Origin: CAZJHX01 sp964545715
GTDB lineage: Bacteria; Myxococcota_A; UBA9042; GCA-2863065
Length of the DNA stretch: 64,000 nt
Reading direction: 5' to 3'
Assembly: GCA_964545715.1 (NCBI GenBank)
Contig: CAZJHX010000004.1
Span: 114,772 to 178,771, forward strand
The notes beneath the pieces were generated by a model, which saw only the letters and a program-made list of their open reading frames with translations, searched no databases and was not told the origin of the DNA. Position 1 is the first letter of the stretch. Each line of letters starts with the position of its first letter. Position numbers and translations under genes: made by a program. This document shows positions 1 to 9,248 of the stretch, in pieces.

Positions 1-1228
1 GGCGCGCCACATCCATGGCGGGGGGCAGGGTCTCTTCAGAGCACGGCACGTCATCGGCCGGCGGCGCGATGATCCCCTCGCTCTCGCCGCCCAGCCCGCT
101 AAGAAAGTCCCCGTTGTCGGGCAGGTTGCCGGCGATGGCGTCACAGCCGACGTTGTCGGGGTTGTCCGACAGCGTGGCCAAAAGCGTCGCGGCGTCCGAA
201 AACCCGGCGTGCGAGCCGCCGACCAGCGTGACCAGCCCGGCCAGCGGAAAGGCGCGCTCCATGGCGACCAGCGCGTTGGTTTCGTAGTGGACGATGGCGT
301 CGATGTCGCCATGCACAAGCATGAGCGGGGTCGTGTCGTCGGCGTAGAAGTCCTCGCTGAACATGCCCGACGGCCCGGCGAACGTGACCGCGGCCTTGAT
401 CCGCTGGTCTCGCAGCTGCGAGTGATACGTGACCAGCGATGTGGTCATGCCGCCCAATGAGGTGCCCATAGCGCCGATGCGCTCAGCGTCGATGCCCTCG
501 TACAGCGGGCTCGTCGCGGTCATCGACTGGCCCAGCAGGCTGGTGATGATGAACGAGACGTCCTGCGGTTGGTTCACCACGTCGGGCAGCTGCGCGCCGC
601 CGGCAGTGCCCAGGTTGGTCAGTGGATAGTCGGCGGCGGCCACCACAAAGCCGTGGCTGGCCAGGTGCTGCGCCGCGTACTTGAGCTCGTTGCGCTCGGA
701 CATGAAGCCGTGGCTGTGGATGATCAGCGGGAAGGGGCCGTCGGCCTTGGCCAGAGGCAGCTGATCCGCGGGCGTCAGGTCGCCGAGCCAGCCCGCATCG
801 GCGGGAAACCACACGTTGGTGACCAGTGTGCGCCCCGGCAGCTCGGGCAGCAGACCGTGTGCAGCAGTCGGACGGTCCGGATCGGTCAACGTGAGGGTGA
901 TTTGGCCGACGCCGAACGGTCCCGGCTCGCTGCGGTCGGCCACGGTCCATGCGTCTGCACCGTCGGCCTGGCAGCCGGCGATCGTCCCCGGATGCAGGGG
1001 CGTGACGGGATCCTCGGGCGGATCGACCGGGTCCTCGGGCGTCTCGGGCGTGACGTCCGGGTCCGTGGCGGGCTCATCGGGCACGTCGGCCGGCGTCTCG
1101 TCGGGGGGCGCTTCGTCTGTGGTCGCCTCAGAGGGCGGATCCTCGACCGCGCCGCTTTCGGGTGGCGGCTCCTCGCCGCACGCCAGGATGAAGAGGAAGG
1201 TCAGGCTCAACAAATACCGCGTTCGCAT
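1..1228 (-). CDS. Alpha/beta-hydrolase lipoprotein (chlorophyllase / PAF-acetylhydrolase-like), 3' end cut by window
   Basis: The frame is open from the ATG at 1226-1228 to the window edge, so at least 409 residues are present and the C-terminus is missing. A GGAGGAG ribosome site lies just upstream. The N-terminus MRTRYLLSLTFLFILAC is a lipoprotein signal with Cys17 as the lipidated residue. An acidic Pro/Glu/Asp/Thr-rich linker follows. The catalytic domain shows an oxyanion-type HSHGF, a nucleophile elbow GTSLGG with Ser near residue 257, an Asp in HGDID near 305, and a His in GGSHAGF near 340. This is the Ser-Asp-His order of the dienelactone hydrolase, chlorophyllase and PAF-acetylhydrolase group. 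It should be a membrane-anchored esterase or lipase of unknown substrate. The hydrolase class is well supported; the exact subfamily is inferred. Confidence 0.85.
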   Translation of the reverse strand, partial: MRTRYLLSLTFLFILACGEEPPPESGAVEDPPSEATTDEAPPDETPADVPDEPATDPDVTPETPEDPVDPPEDPVTPLHPGTIAGCQADGADAWTVADRSEPGPFGVGQITLTLTDPDRPTAAHGLLPELPGRTLVTNVWFPADAGWLGDLTPADQLPLAKADGPFPLIIHSHGFMSERNELKYAAQHLASHGFVVAAADYPLTNLGTAGGAQLPDVVNQPQDVSFIITSLLGQSMTATSPLYEGIDAERIGAMGTSLGGMTTSLVTYHSQLRDQRIKAAVTFAGPSGMFSEDFYADDTTPLMLVHGDIDAIVHYETNALVAMERAFPLAGLVTLVGGSHAGFSDAATLLATLSDNPDNVGCDAIAGNLPDNGDFLSGLGGESEGIIAPPADDVPCSEETLPPAMDVAR

Positions 1229-1300
1229 AGCTCCTCCAGCTTGGAGCGCGAGTTTTCATTAAGGCCTAAACGAAGTCAAGTGGCCGCCGCCACGTTGGGG

Positions 1301-2116
1301 TCACCGCGCCACGGTGCAGCTGATCGCGCGGCCGTCCCAACGGTCGCTCAGCTTCTCGGCAGTGGTCTCCAGGCGCCCGAACATGGGGTCCACCAGGTCG
1401 GGCCCCGTCCCGGTCCAGCCGAGCAGCGCCACCACGTGGCTGTCCTTGTCGACCACCAAAAACGCCGGCGCAGGCACGTCGCGCAGGTCCAGCCCAACCG
1501 ACTTGCTGCAGTCGAATCCCAGCCGCGCCATGCCGACGATGATCTGCCCGTCCGACGTGCCGAGCGGGCTGGTGCCGAGCGCCCGTGCGACCTCGGCCTC
1601 CGTCATCGAGCGACCGAGTTTCCGGGCCACGTTGGCGCCGGACGCCGCTGCGCAGGTCGTGGGCGAGCTCTGCAGCACCGCTCCGTCGACGACCTTATTC
1701 TCCGCGAGGTCCGGCCACAGCGGGCGTGATGTCGTCCACCGGCCGTATTGCACGGCCGCGATCAGCAGGACGACCGCCACCGCCAGCGCCCGCCGCTCGC
1801 CGTGCGACGTGGCAAATGCGACCCCGAGACACAACGTGAACAAGAAGGTGGTGGCCGCGGTCAGGCTCGTCCACAGCACCGGGCCGCACGCGTATTGCGC
1901 CATGGCCGGCAGCGCATCGGCCAGCGTCTGACTGGCATAAACCCCAAACGCGGACGCCGCCACCGCCAGCAGCGCAATCACCAGCCCGATGGCCCAGCGC
2001 GCGTCTTTGTGCACGGTCTCCAGCGAGACCCCCGGCCTCCGGCCCAGCGACCGACCCACCAGTAGGCCGGCCGCCAACGAGGTCAGCAGCGTCGCCAGGC
2101 TCAACCAGTCGGGCAT
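1301..2116 (-). CDS. Membrane protein with C39-like cysteine peptidase domain
   Basis: 271 residues. I place the start at the ATG at 2114-2116 (MPDWLSLATLL), because further upstream the frame would run through the divergent gene's promoter into its coding region. The first half has four hydrophobic segments, near residues 5-20, 35-60, 70-95 and 100-120. The second half matches the C39 (bacteriocin-processing) peptidase pattern: QSSPTTCAAAS with a candidate nucleophile Cys near 152, KDSHVVALLGW with His near 227, and DLVDPMFG with Asp near 241. In this family the domain cuts double-glycine leaders when attached to ABC exporters, but stand-alone membrane versions like this one are poorly understood. 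No ABC transporter or leader peptide is visible nearby. It is divergent from the MtfA-like gene, with 61 bp between the starts. A weak -10-like TACACT lies 14 nt before the ATG. Confidence 0.8.
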   Translation of the reverse strand: MPDWLSLATLLTSLAAGLLVGRSLGRRPGVSLETVHKDARWAIGLVIALLAVAASAFGVYASQTLADALPAMAQYACGPVLWTSLTAATTFLFTLCLGVAFATSHGERRALAVAVVLLIAAVQYGRWTTSRPLWPDLAENKVVDGAVLQSSPTTCAAASGANVARKLGRSMTEAEVARALGTSPLGTSDGQIIVGMARLGFDCSKSVGLDLRDVPAPAFLVVDKDSHVVALLGWTGTGPDLVDPMFGRLETTAEKLSDRWDGRAISCTVAR

Positions 2117-2164
2117 CCACAAGGCCTGCCAGTGTACCCCAAACGCGAGAGGGTCCGGCTGTGG

Positions 2165-2170
2165 TAGAAC
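2165..2170 (+). promoter_or_regulatory. Candidate extended -10 element, leaderless start of the MtfA-like gene
   Basis: TGG-TAGAAC fits an extended -10 (TGn plus hexamer) and is followed after 7 nt by the GTG at 2178. There is no purine-rich ribosome site between them, so the transcript would start at or beside the start codon. This is inferred from sequence only. Confidence 0.35.
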
Positions 2171-2177
2171 ACCGGTC

Positions 2178-2912
2178 GTGTTTGCCTGGCTGAAGTCCCG
2201 CCGCAGAAAGAAGCTCGCCGCGCGCCCCTTTCCTGACGAGTGGCTGCCGTATCTGGAGCACCGCGTCGGTTTTTGGCGCGCCTGCCCGCCGTCGCTGTCG
2301 CAGCGCTTTCTCGACGATCTCAAGGTGTTCGTCTGGGAGAAGCACTGGATAGAGGCCGGCGGCATGACGATCACCGACGAGGTCAAGGTCGTGGTCGCCG
2401 CGGCCGCCGCGCGCCTGGTCATGCACCTGGACCTCTCCTATTACGACCGTCTCACCGAGATCGTGGTCTACCCGGGCGCCTACCAGCACCCCGACGGCGA
2501 CTCCGTGATCCTGGGTGAGGCGCACAACTTCGGCACGGTCGTCCTCTCCTGGCAGGCTGTGCTGGACGGCCTGGCGGATCCCCACGACGGCCACGACACC
2601 GCCACCCACGAGCTGGCGCATGTCCTGGACCGCGGCGGCGGCGCCTTCGACGGCACCCCGTCCCTGAGGGCGCGCGACCACTATCGGCCGTGGGCGGACG
2701 TCATGAGCCACCACTTCTTCGCGCTGCGAGACGGCGCCTCCGACCAGCTCGCCGTGCTCAGAGAATATGGAGCAACCAACGAAGCCGAGTTCTTTGCGGT
2801 AGCCACCGAGGCCTTCTTCGAGCGCCCGATGTCCATGAAGCAGCGCACCCCGGACCTATACGAGGTTCTGCGGCAGTTTTACGGGTTCGACCCCTGTGGT
2901 GTCGGCCCGTGA
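2178..2912 (+). CDS. mtfA: MtfA-like zinc metallopeptidase (M90 family)
   Basis: 244 residues from the GTG at 2178 (VFAWLKSRRRKK). I chose this start because the first Arg/Lys-rich helix and the FPDEWLPYLE segment match the usual MtfA N-terminus, while sequence further upstream overlaps the divergent gene and looks non-coding. The zinc site is HELAHVLD near residue 144. The family core follows, with a YPGAYQHPDG segment, SWQAVLDG, and the C-terminal EAEFFAVATEAFFERP that supplies the third ligand in M90 enzymes. In E. coli, MtfA binds the repressor Mlc and acts as a cytosolic peptidase. No sugar-PTS gene is nearby, so the local target is unknown. It converges on the large lipoprotein gene, with only 5 bp between the two stop codons. 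Confidence 0.9.
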   Translation: MFAWLKSRRRKKLAARPFPDEWLPYLEHRVGFWRACPPSLSQRFLDDLKVFVWEKHWIEAGGMTITDEVKVVVAAAAARLVMHLDLSYYDRLTEIVVYPGAYQHPDGDSVILGEAHNFGTVVLSWQAVLDGLADPHDGHDTATHELAHVLDRGGGAFDGTPSLRARDHYRPWADVMSHHFFALRDGASDQLAVLREYGATNEAEFFAVATEAFFERPMSMKQRTPDLYEVLRQFYGFDPCGVGP

Positions 2913-2917
2913 CCGGC

Positions 2918-5900
2918 TTAATTCCCTGAGAGCACCCGCAGCACGATGCCTGCGCCGTCTGAGTCGACGTTGTCCGACTGCCAGCCCACGACCACGGTGT
3001 TGTTGGGGGCCGCCAGCGCAAAGGGGTCCCATTGATCGCCGAGCGTGGTGCGGTTGGCCGTTGCCGCCTGGGCCGTCGCGATGCCCGATGTCGTGAAGGG
3101 CCGATACTGAACTGCGCGCTCGCTGCCGTCGATGCCCGGGCTGTCCCACACGACCATGAAGCCGTCGCCGAGGGCGGCCACGTCCGGTCGGTTTTGGTTG
3201 GCCGAAGACGGCGGGTGCACCAGGAAGTCGGCGGTCCCTGCAAAGCTGCCGGCGTCCAGCATTCGGCAGCGCACGTCGCTCTCGGCGTCCGGCGGATCGT
3301 CCGCAAAGCAGACCGCCAGCGTCTTGTCGTCGGCTGAGAACGCGGCGGCCGGGATGGTCTGCAGCCCGTCGAGGGTTGTGTTGACCTCCTTTTCGACGCC
3401 CTGCGGTCCCGCGCTGGTCACGCGTCGCAGCAGAATGTTGTCGTCGTTGCCATTGTCGGTCGCGCGCCACGGCCACAGCGCGATCACGTCCCCGGCGCTG
3501 TTGATCACGAGCTCCGTCGCGCCGATCTGGCCCGCCTCCGCCCCCGGTGCGCTGACCAGGTGATCGGCGGAGGGGTCGCCGACCGCTGGGAAGAAGCGCA
3601 CGTACAGCTCTACCAACTGGCTGCTCTTCTCGTTGACGTACGCCACGGCAAACCCGCCGTCGCTATGCATGGCGACGCTCGGGTAGCGCTGTGGGCCGAG
3701 CCCCAGCTGGTTGACCTGCACCTGGCCGCCCAGCGCCTTCCCCGCGCCGTCGGTCACCAACGCAAAGATCCCGGACTGGTCGAGGTCGGCGTCGGCATAG
3801 TCCGTCCAGACGGTGACGACGCGGTCCCCGCCGCCTGCGACCTGCACCTCGGACTGCTCGCCGGTCGCGGTCAGGTTGACCTGCACCTGCGGGGTGGTGG
3901 GGTAGCCGTCCGCCGTCGTCCATCGCCCGTGAATGTCCAGCGCACCGCCGCCGATCGCCGGACCCTCCCACGCGACCCACACCTTGGGCTCGCCGTCCGC
4001 GTCTGACACCAAAGCACCCGCCGGGCCGGTTTGCGCGCCGGCCTGCTGGTCGTTGATGACGACCTCGCCGGGCTGGGGCACGGGGTCGCCGTCCGCGTCG
4101 AAGCGGCGCTCATAGATGCTCTTGGCGTCCCGGAAAGCGACGATCCAGCCGCCGTCATCCAGCGCCGCGACAGACGGGCTGTCCTGGGCGCCGCCGACCA
4201 GCGTGTTGACGATGATGGGGGCGCTGAACGCACCGGTGGACGGATTGAGAATGCGCGCGCCGACGCCATACTCGGAGTCGTCGATGCCGATGCCGTCGTA
4301 GGCGATGACGATCTTGCCGCCGGTGAGCACCGCTACCCCTCCGACGCGCTGCTCGCCGGCGATGTTCACCACGTGCTTCTGCGCCGCGACCTCCACCAGC
4401 CCCCAGTTCAGCCGCACCACCCGCACATCCAGCCCGGTACTGCCCATATCCTGAGTCCATGCCACGACGGGGCCGGCCGGGCCCGCGCCGATCCGCACGT
4501 CGTGCACCGCACCGCCAATCGACGGGGTGATCGTGCCGTTCACCCCGGTCTGCTTGCCGGACTTGGAGTAGGTCTCCAGCTCGATCTTCTTGCCGTCCTC
4601 GGTCACCCACGCGAGCACGAAGCCGTCCTCCGCAACAACCGGGACGACGTCAAAGCGGGCGGTTGCCGCTTCCCCAGGCTTCACCAACTCGCTGAGCGCC
4701 GACTTGGAGAGGTCCGCAAGCACCCGCACATAATGGACCGCGTCCGCCACGGGTGCGCCCTCGTACTCCCCGCTGGCTCCATACGAGAAGATCGCACCGA
4801 CCGACCCGCCCGCGAACGCGACCATCCTGGCTCGCCGGGGCGTGATCAGAATCGTCCCCTCCGACGCCGTCACCGTCAGATCAAAGAGCTTGCCCCCACC
4901 GTCGCTCTGCCCGGCGGACGTCCAGCGCTCCACGTTCATCGGGCCATCGCCGTTCATCGTGCCCTCGTATTGGGTCCGCATGAAGCCGTCCGGCGCTTCG
5001 AGGACGGCCGCCGCCTGAAAGCACATGGGGCAGCTGAGGGCCACGCTGGCGTTCACCACAACGCCGTTTTCGGTGTCTCCGACAGCGTTGGTGAGCCGCC
5101 AGAAGGCATCGCCCACGGTGGTGCCCCACTGCTGGAGCACGCCACCCCACGGCAGCACGTTCACGCTGGGGGCCGAGGTGACTGAGGACGTCAGCGTGGC
5201 CACCGGCGCCTGATCGCACAGCGCCACGCCCTGCCCGCACGCGTTTGCGACACAAAGCTCACCACCCGTGCACGGGTCGCCGTCGTCGCACGGTTCATAT
5301 GGCGCCAGCGGCGTGTACACGCAATTGCCCGCGTTGCAGGCGCCAAGCTCACACGGGGCCGCGTCCTTCTGGCAGTCGATCGGGGTGCCGCCGCAGATCT
5401 CGCCCGTGCAGATATCGGCTTGCGTGCAGGGGTCGCCGTCGTTACAAGCGCCGCCCTTGGGCATGCTGGAGCAGCCTTCCGTGGTGTGGCACACATCCAC
5501 GGTGCACTCCTTCGAGTCGTTGCAGAGCGTGTTGATGGGCTCGGACTTGCAACCGCTCTCGGGATTGCACGCGTCGACCGTGCAGTCGACTCCGTCGTCA
5601 CACTCCACGGCTTCGAGACCGGGCTTGCACGTGCCGTTCTGGCACAGATCGGGGCCCGTGCAGCCGTTGCCGTCGGAGCACCACGGGTTTGCGGGATCCG
5701 GCGGATAGCTGCATGAGCCCAGGCCCACCTCGTTCAAAGTGCACGGGTTGGCGTCGTCGCACGCGGGCTTGGTCGGCATGACGCACCGAAAGCCGACCGT
5801 CGCCGTCGCCGTCGCCGGGGCAAACACCTGGGCTACGCGGCGGGTCGCGCGAACGCCCGGCGCGTCGTCGTTGTAGCTGCCGCCACGCGTCTGGCGGGCA

Positions 5901-8122
5901 AAGCCGAAGTCTGCGCCCTGCGGGTCGTTTTTGGGTGAGTTGGCGTAGTAGTCGGCCACCAGCGGGTCCGCCACCCACTCGGCGACGTTGCCCGCCAAAT
6001 CCTGAACGCCGGCCCAGCTCTCCCCCGCCGGCTTGCTCCCGACCGGCAGCGTGCCCGCGGCGCCGCAGTTGCTCACGCCGTCGTTCATCACCGCCCACTC
6101 GCACGTGGCCTCGGTCGGCCCCCACGGCCATGGCGCCTTGGCGGCCGCGCAGTCCTCTGCGGTCCCTGTGCACGGTCCGCGCGCCGCCAGCTCCCACTCC
6201 GCCTCGGTGGGCAGCCGCACGGTGGGGCCCAGCTTGGCGCAATAATCGGCCGCCTGCGCCCATGTGACGCCGTTGATCGGGTGGTTCTGGCGGTCGGGCG
6301 CCCCCCAGTTCAGCGTCTTCGACGTATCTGAGTACGTCAGCACGGGCTCTGTGCAGCCCAGGTCGTCGACGCACCCCTCGTACAGCTCCACCGTGATCTC
6401 GTGCGCGCTCATAAAGAACGGGGTGACGACCACCTGGTGCGCAGGTCCCTCCAGGGCCTCACAGTCATCGCAGCCCATCCAATAGGCGCCGCCCGGTACG
6501 TACAGCATGCCGGTCAGGCCGCCCTCCAAAAAGCAGTCGTCCCAGCACCCGTCGTCATTGGTCGTGTTGCCGTCGTCACACTGCTCGCCCGCGTTCAGGA
6601 CGCCGTCGCCGCACTTCGGGCCGCACTCGCCCGCGGCAGTCACGCACTGGCCGCCCACGCATGCCTTGAGATCACACGCCGCCGCCGTGCAGGAGCCACC
6701 ATCAGAGCAGGTGGCCCCGTCCGGTCCCGGCAGACAGCTGCCGTCGCCCTTGGGACCGACGGCGACCACATGCATGGAGGTGACGTCGTCCACCACGGAC
6801 TCGCCCGTCACGATGATGCCGCCGTCCGGATCCACCGCGCCTCCCAGCAAGCTGAGCGAGGCCTGCTGCGCCACGACCGGCGGTCCCGACTGCCAGCTGA
6901 CCTCGCCGTCCGCGGTCAGCCCGAAGAGCACCCCGATGCGCTCCCCGCCCACCAGCGACTCGGAGTCGCCGAAGACGGTCACACCCTCGCCCGCTGCGAC
7001 CACCCCTCTCGCGTGATCGGTTCCGCCGCCCCCAAGCGGGCGCTCCCACAGAGCCACGCCGTCCGACGTCAACCCCAGCGCGAAGCCGCTCTTGGTGAGC
7101 CCCCGACTGCCGACCACAACCGTGACGCCGGCCTCGGTCGTGGCGACACCCGCCGCGAAGCCGTCGACGTCGAAGAAGTGCTTCTGCCAGACGAGCCCGC
7201 CGAGCACATCGATGCGCGCGGCCCACACGCGGCGCAGGCCATCCAGCACCAACTGCGCCTCGCCAACGACGATCGTGTCTCCCCCCTGCGCCAGCGCGAT
7301 GCCGTTGGCCTGGGTGTGCCCCTGCATGCCGGCCGTGGCGACCCAGCCGTCCACGCCATCCCCGGTCACTTGTTGGACCAGCGCACGCCCAAGGCCGTCG
7401 ATCGTCGTGCGCCCCGACACGAGCAGCCAGGTCTCCGGGCCTTGAACGATCCCGGTGTTGTAGGCGCCCGTCTGACCGTCCCAATTGTAGATGCCGTTCG
7501 ACTGAACACCGATGACGACGCCACCCCCGCCGACCAGGACATAACCGGCCTCTGTCTGTTCCGCGGCCGTAAGGATCTTGGTGTACTTGCCGTAGTACTT
7601 GGTCCAGACGGCCTCGCCGTTGGCGTTTATGCCCATCCCCAGCCCTTCCTGGATCTGGTTGTCCGCCGTGCGCGAGCGGCCGACGACGACCCAGCCGGTG
7701 TCGTGGGCCACCATCCCCACACCCTGAACCAGGCGCTGGGGTGTCGTCAGCGTCAGCGGCCACTTATCGTCGGGATCACACGCCGGCGCTGCGGTGTCGG
7801 GCACGTCCGGGGGATCCGAGACGTCCGCCGTGTCGGGCGGCGGTATGTCGGGCACGTCCTCGATCACGTCCGGCGCGATGTCCATCATCGGCGTATCGAT
7901 GGGGACATCCGGTGTCACGGTGTCGTCAGCGACATCCTCCGGCGTGGGGTTCGGCGCCGGTCCAAGCTTGCACACGGGCGATGCAACGGTCTTGTCGCAA
8001 TGCCACCCTTCCGAGCAGTCCGAGCTCTCTGCGCACTCGTACGACAGCGCTTCCGGCTTGAAATCGCCGAAGCAGCCCGCTCCTAACGCGGACACCGCCA
8101 CCACCAGCAAGGCTCGTTTCAG
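2918..8122 (-). CDS. Giant lipoprotein: Asp/Val/Pro stalk, myxo Cys-rich repeat, FGE-fold domain, repeat-rich C-terminal half
   Basis: About 1,734 residues. I favour the CTG at 8120-8122, which gives KRALLVVAVSALGAGC (canonical lipoprotein signal). A GGGAG lies about 8 nt upstream and the start overlaps the preceding TGA. The alternative is TTG at 8108-8110, which would lose the basic n-region. The order of domains is: Cys-containing head; acidic Asp-Val-Pro stalk near residues 50-110; a propeller-like repeat region; a myxococcal Cys-rich repeat (CGDGVLNAGEQCDDGN); an FGE-sulfatase fold near 534-782 (RLPTEAEWELAARG, GNVAEWV, GFRCV); several CxDGxxCTxDxC repeats; then about 700 residues of short beta repeats ending VVGWQSDNVDSDGAGI. 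The FGE fold here lacks the paired Cys context of true formylglycine-generating enzymes, so I read it as binding or structural. The C-terminal half is homologous to that of the lipoprotein at 59945-63007. Confidence 0.85.
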   Translation of the reverse strand: MKRALLVVAVSALGAGCFGDFKPEALSYECAESSDCSEGWHCDKTVASPVCKLGPAPNPTPEDVADDTVTPDVPIDTPMMDIAPDVIEDVPDIPPPDTADVSDPPDVPDTAAPACDPDDKWPLTLTTPQRLVQGVGMVAHDTGWVVVGRSRTADNQIQEGLGMGINANGEAVWTKYYGKYTKILTAAEQTEAGYVLVGGGGVVIGVQSNGIYNWDGQTGAYNTGIVQGPETWLLVSGRTTIDGLGRALVQQVTGDGVDGWVATAGMQGHTQANGIALAQGGDTIVVGEAQLVLDGLRRVWAARIDVLGGLVWQKHFFDVDGFAAGVATTEAGVTVVVGSRGLTKSGFALGLTSDGVALWERPLGGGGTDHARGVVAAGEGVTVFGDSESLVGGERIGVLFGLTADGEVSWQSGPPVVAQQASLSLLGGAVDPDGGIIVTGESVVDDVTSMHVVAVGPKGDGSCLPGPDGATCSDGGSCTAAACDLKACVGGQCVTAAGECGPKCGDGVLNAGEQCDDGNTTNDDGCWDDCFLEGGLTGMLYVPGGAYWMGCDDCEALEGPAHQVVVTPFFMSAHEITVELYEGCVDDLGCTEPVLTYSDTSKTLNWGAPDRQNHPINGVTWAQAADYCAKLGPTVRLPTEAEWELAARGPCTGTAEDCAAAKAPWPWGPTEATCEWAVMNDGVSNCGAAGTLPVGSKPAGESWAGVQDLAGNVAEWVADPLVADYYANSPKNDPQGADFGFARQTRGGSYNDDAPGVRATRRVAQVFAPATATATVGFRCVMPTKPACDDANPCTLNEVGLGSCSYPPDPANPWCSDGNGCTGPDLCQNGTCKPGLEAVECDDGVDCTVDACNPESGCKSEPINTLCNDSKECTVDVCHTTEGCSSMPKGGACNDGDPCTQADICTGEICGGTPIDCQKDAAPCELGACNAGNCVYTPLAPYEPCDDGDPCTGGELCVANACGQGVALCDQAPVATLTSSVTSAPSVNVLPWGGVLQQWGTTVGDAFWRLTNAVGDTENGVVVNASVALSCPMCFQAAAVLEAPDGFMRTQYEGTMNGDGPMNVERWTSAGQSDGGGKLFDLTVTASEGTILITPRRARMVAFAGGSVGAIFSYGASGEYEGAPVADAVHYVRVLADLSKSALSELVKPGEAATARFDVVPVVAEDGFVLAWVTEDGKKIELETYSKSGKQTGVNGTITPSIGGAVHDVRIGAGPAGPVVAWTQDMGSTGLDVRVVRLNWGLVEVAAQKHVVNIAGEQRVGGVAVLTGGKIVIAYDGIGIDDSEYGVGARILNPSTGAFSAPIIVNTLVGGAQDSPSVAALDDGGWIVAFRDAKSIYERRFDADGDPVPQPGEVVINDQQAGAQTGPAGALVSDADGEPKVWVAWEGPAIGGGALDIHGRWTTADGYPTTPQVQVNLTATGEQSEVQVAGGGDRVVTVWTDYADADLDQSGIFALVTDGAGKALGGQVQVNQLGLGPQRYPSVAMHSDGGFAVAYVNEKSSQLVELYVRFFPAVGDPSADHLVSAPGAEAGQIGATELVINSAGDVIALWPWRATDNGNDDNILLRRVTSAGPQGVEKEVNTTLDGLQTIPAAAFSADDKTLAVCFADDPPDAESDVRCRMLDAGSFAGTADFLVHPPSSANQNRPDVAALGDGFMVVWDSPGIDGSERAVQYRPFTTSGIATAQAATANRTTLGDQWDPFALAAPNNTVVVGWQSDNVDSDGAGIVLRVLSGN

Positions 8123-9225
8123 AAGCGCGCTCCCACACCGACTCCGTTTGGCGTGGGCGTGAGCCAGACCGATGGCTCACCTTTTGGCTTCAGCAGCCAC
8201 CAGGTCAGGCCCGCAGTGATGCCCGCCGCGCCGATGCCGACCAGCGCGATGCCCGCGTTCCACCGCCCGCTCGCGCCCTCCCAGTCGCTCTCGTGCTCCC
8301 GCTGCGTCGTACTCGTCACGATCTCACCGGGTCCCGGCTCCACGTTGCGCACGCCGTCCGCCAGAGCCATGAGGATCCCCCCGGTTATCGCCGCCGCGGA
8401 GCTTACGCCGACCACGATCCACGGACCGCTCCCCGCGCCCGTTACGGGCAGCTCATCGCTGGTGAGATCAACGACGTCGCCTGCGGAGAGCTGGGTCTCG
8501 CGATCGGGCAAGACCTGAACCTCCAACGCTTTGACCTGCCCGGCCACGGTCATAACGCGCAGCCTGTGTACGCCGGCCGGCACCCGCAGGCGCTGCAGCT
8601 TTCGGGCGTCGGTCAACAGTCGTACGCCTGCCAGCCGCAGGCGCGCCACCGTACCGGCCTGCACCACGATCGTGCCCAGTCCGCGGTCCGGCACCGACCA
8701 GGTGTTGCGCTGTCCGATGATGGGCGTGCCGGTCCAGCACGTGGCTGTCCCCTCATCCGGGCGCAGACGACAGGCCAGCCGTCCCGCCGGATCCACGCCG
8801 GTATCGTCCCCGGGCCGCGTCAGCAGCCGGTCGCCGAACTGAAACAGGTCGCCTGTGACGCCGCCGGTGATCTGCAGTGATGCGGTCTCCGCCAGCTGCT
8901 CCAGCCCGGTCGCCTGCTCGTTGGCCAGTCGCCGCACCTCTGGGTCCACGTGCTTCGTTGCCGTCACGCGCAGAAACGTCCGGCGCGCCTCGGCCCAGCG
9001 CCCCATCGCCTGCAGCACGCGCCCGCGGTTGTACACATAGAGGATGTTGTGCTCGGCCGCCCAGGCCTCGTCCAGCAGTCGCAGCGCCTCCGTGTGCTCG
9101 CCTCGCTGAAATGCGCTCAGTGCCTTGACGTACGCGGCGTGGCCCGGAGGTGTCGCCTCAGCCGGTACGGCGGCCAACAACACGGCGACCAGCAGTACGC
9201 AGCAAACCTCAGACAGCGAGTTCAT
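8119..9225 (-). CDS. Secreted TPR protein with PEGA-like region and membrane span (partner of the giant lipoprotein)
   Basis: 368 residues from the ATG at 9223-9225. The N-terminus is a hydrophobic signal ending near AVPAEA. Residues about 25-110 form TPR-like helices (ALSAFQRGEHTEALRLLDEA, YNRGRVLQAMGRWAEARRTF). A beta region follows with a PEGA-like segment (LRVPAGVHRLRVMTVAG). Then come a hydrophobic span near 265-290 (WIVVGVSSAAAITGGILMAL), a second near 325-340, and a short tail ending GVGVGARF. The stop overlaps the next gene's proposed CTG start. It follows the alpha-2-macroglobulin gene by 23 bp, so co-transcription is likely. It resembles the protein starting at 63004 in length, domain order and the YVYN/FVYN TPR motif. 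The function is unknown; TPR plus PEGA proteins of this type are common in Myxococcota envelopes. Confidence 0.8.
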   Translation of the reverse strand: MNSLSEVCCVLLVAVLLAAVPAEATPPGHAAYVKALSAFQRGEHTEALRLLDEAWAAEHNILYVYNRGRVLQAMGRWAEARRTFLRVTATKHVDPEVRRLANEQATGLEQLAETASLQITGGVTGDLFQFGDRLLTRPGDDTGVDPAGRLACRLRPDEGTATCWTGTPIIGQRNTWSVPDRGLGTIVVQAGTVARLRLAGVRLLTDARKLQRLRVPAGVHRLRVMTVAGQVKALEVQVLPDRETQLSAGDVVDLTSDELPVTGAGSGPWIVVGVSSAAAITGGILMALADGVRNVEPGPGEIVTSTTQREHESDWEGASGRWNAGIALVGIGAAGITAGLTWWLLKPKGEPSVWLTPTPNGVGVGARF

Positions 9226-9248
9226 TCACCGCAAAACTAGCACAAACT

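Noticed and set aside
5775..6520. Considered calling the FGE-fold domain a formylglycine-generating enzyme
   Set aside because: The conserved Cys pair needed for catalysis in that enzyme is not visible and no sulfatase is nearby, so the fold name only is kept.
6401..8086. A 561-codon plus-strand frame opposite the FGE lipoprotein
   Set aside because: Biased composition and no recognisable segment; shadow of the real gene.
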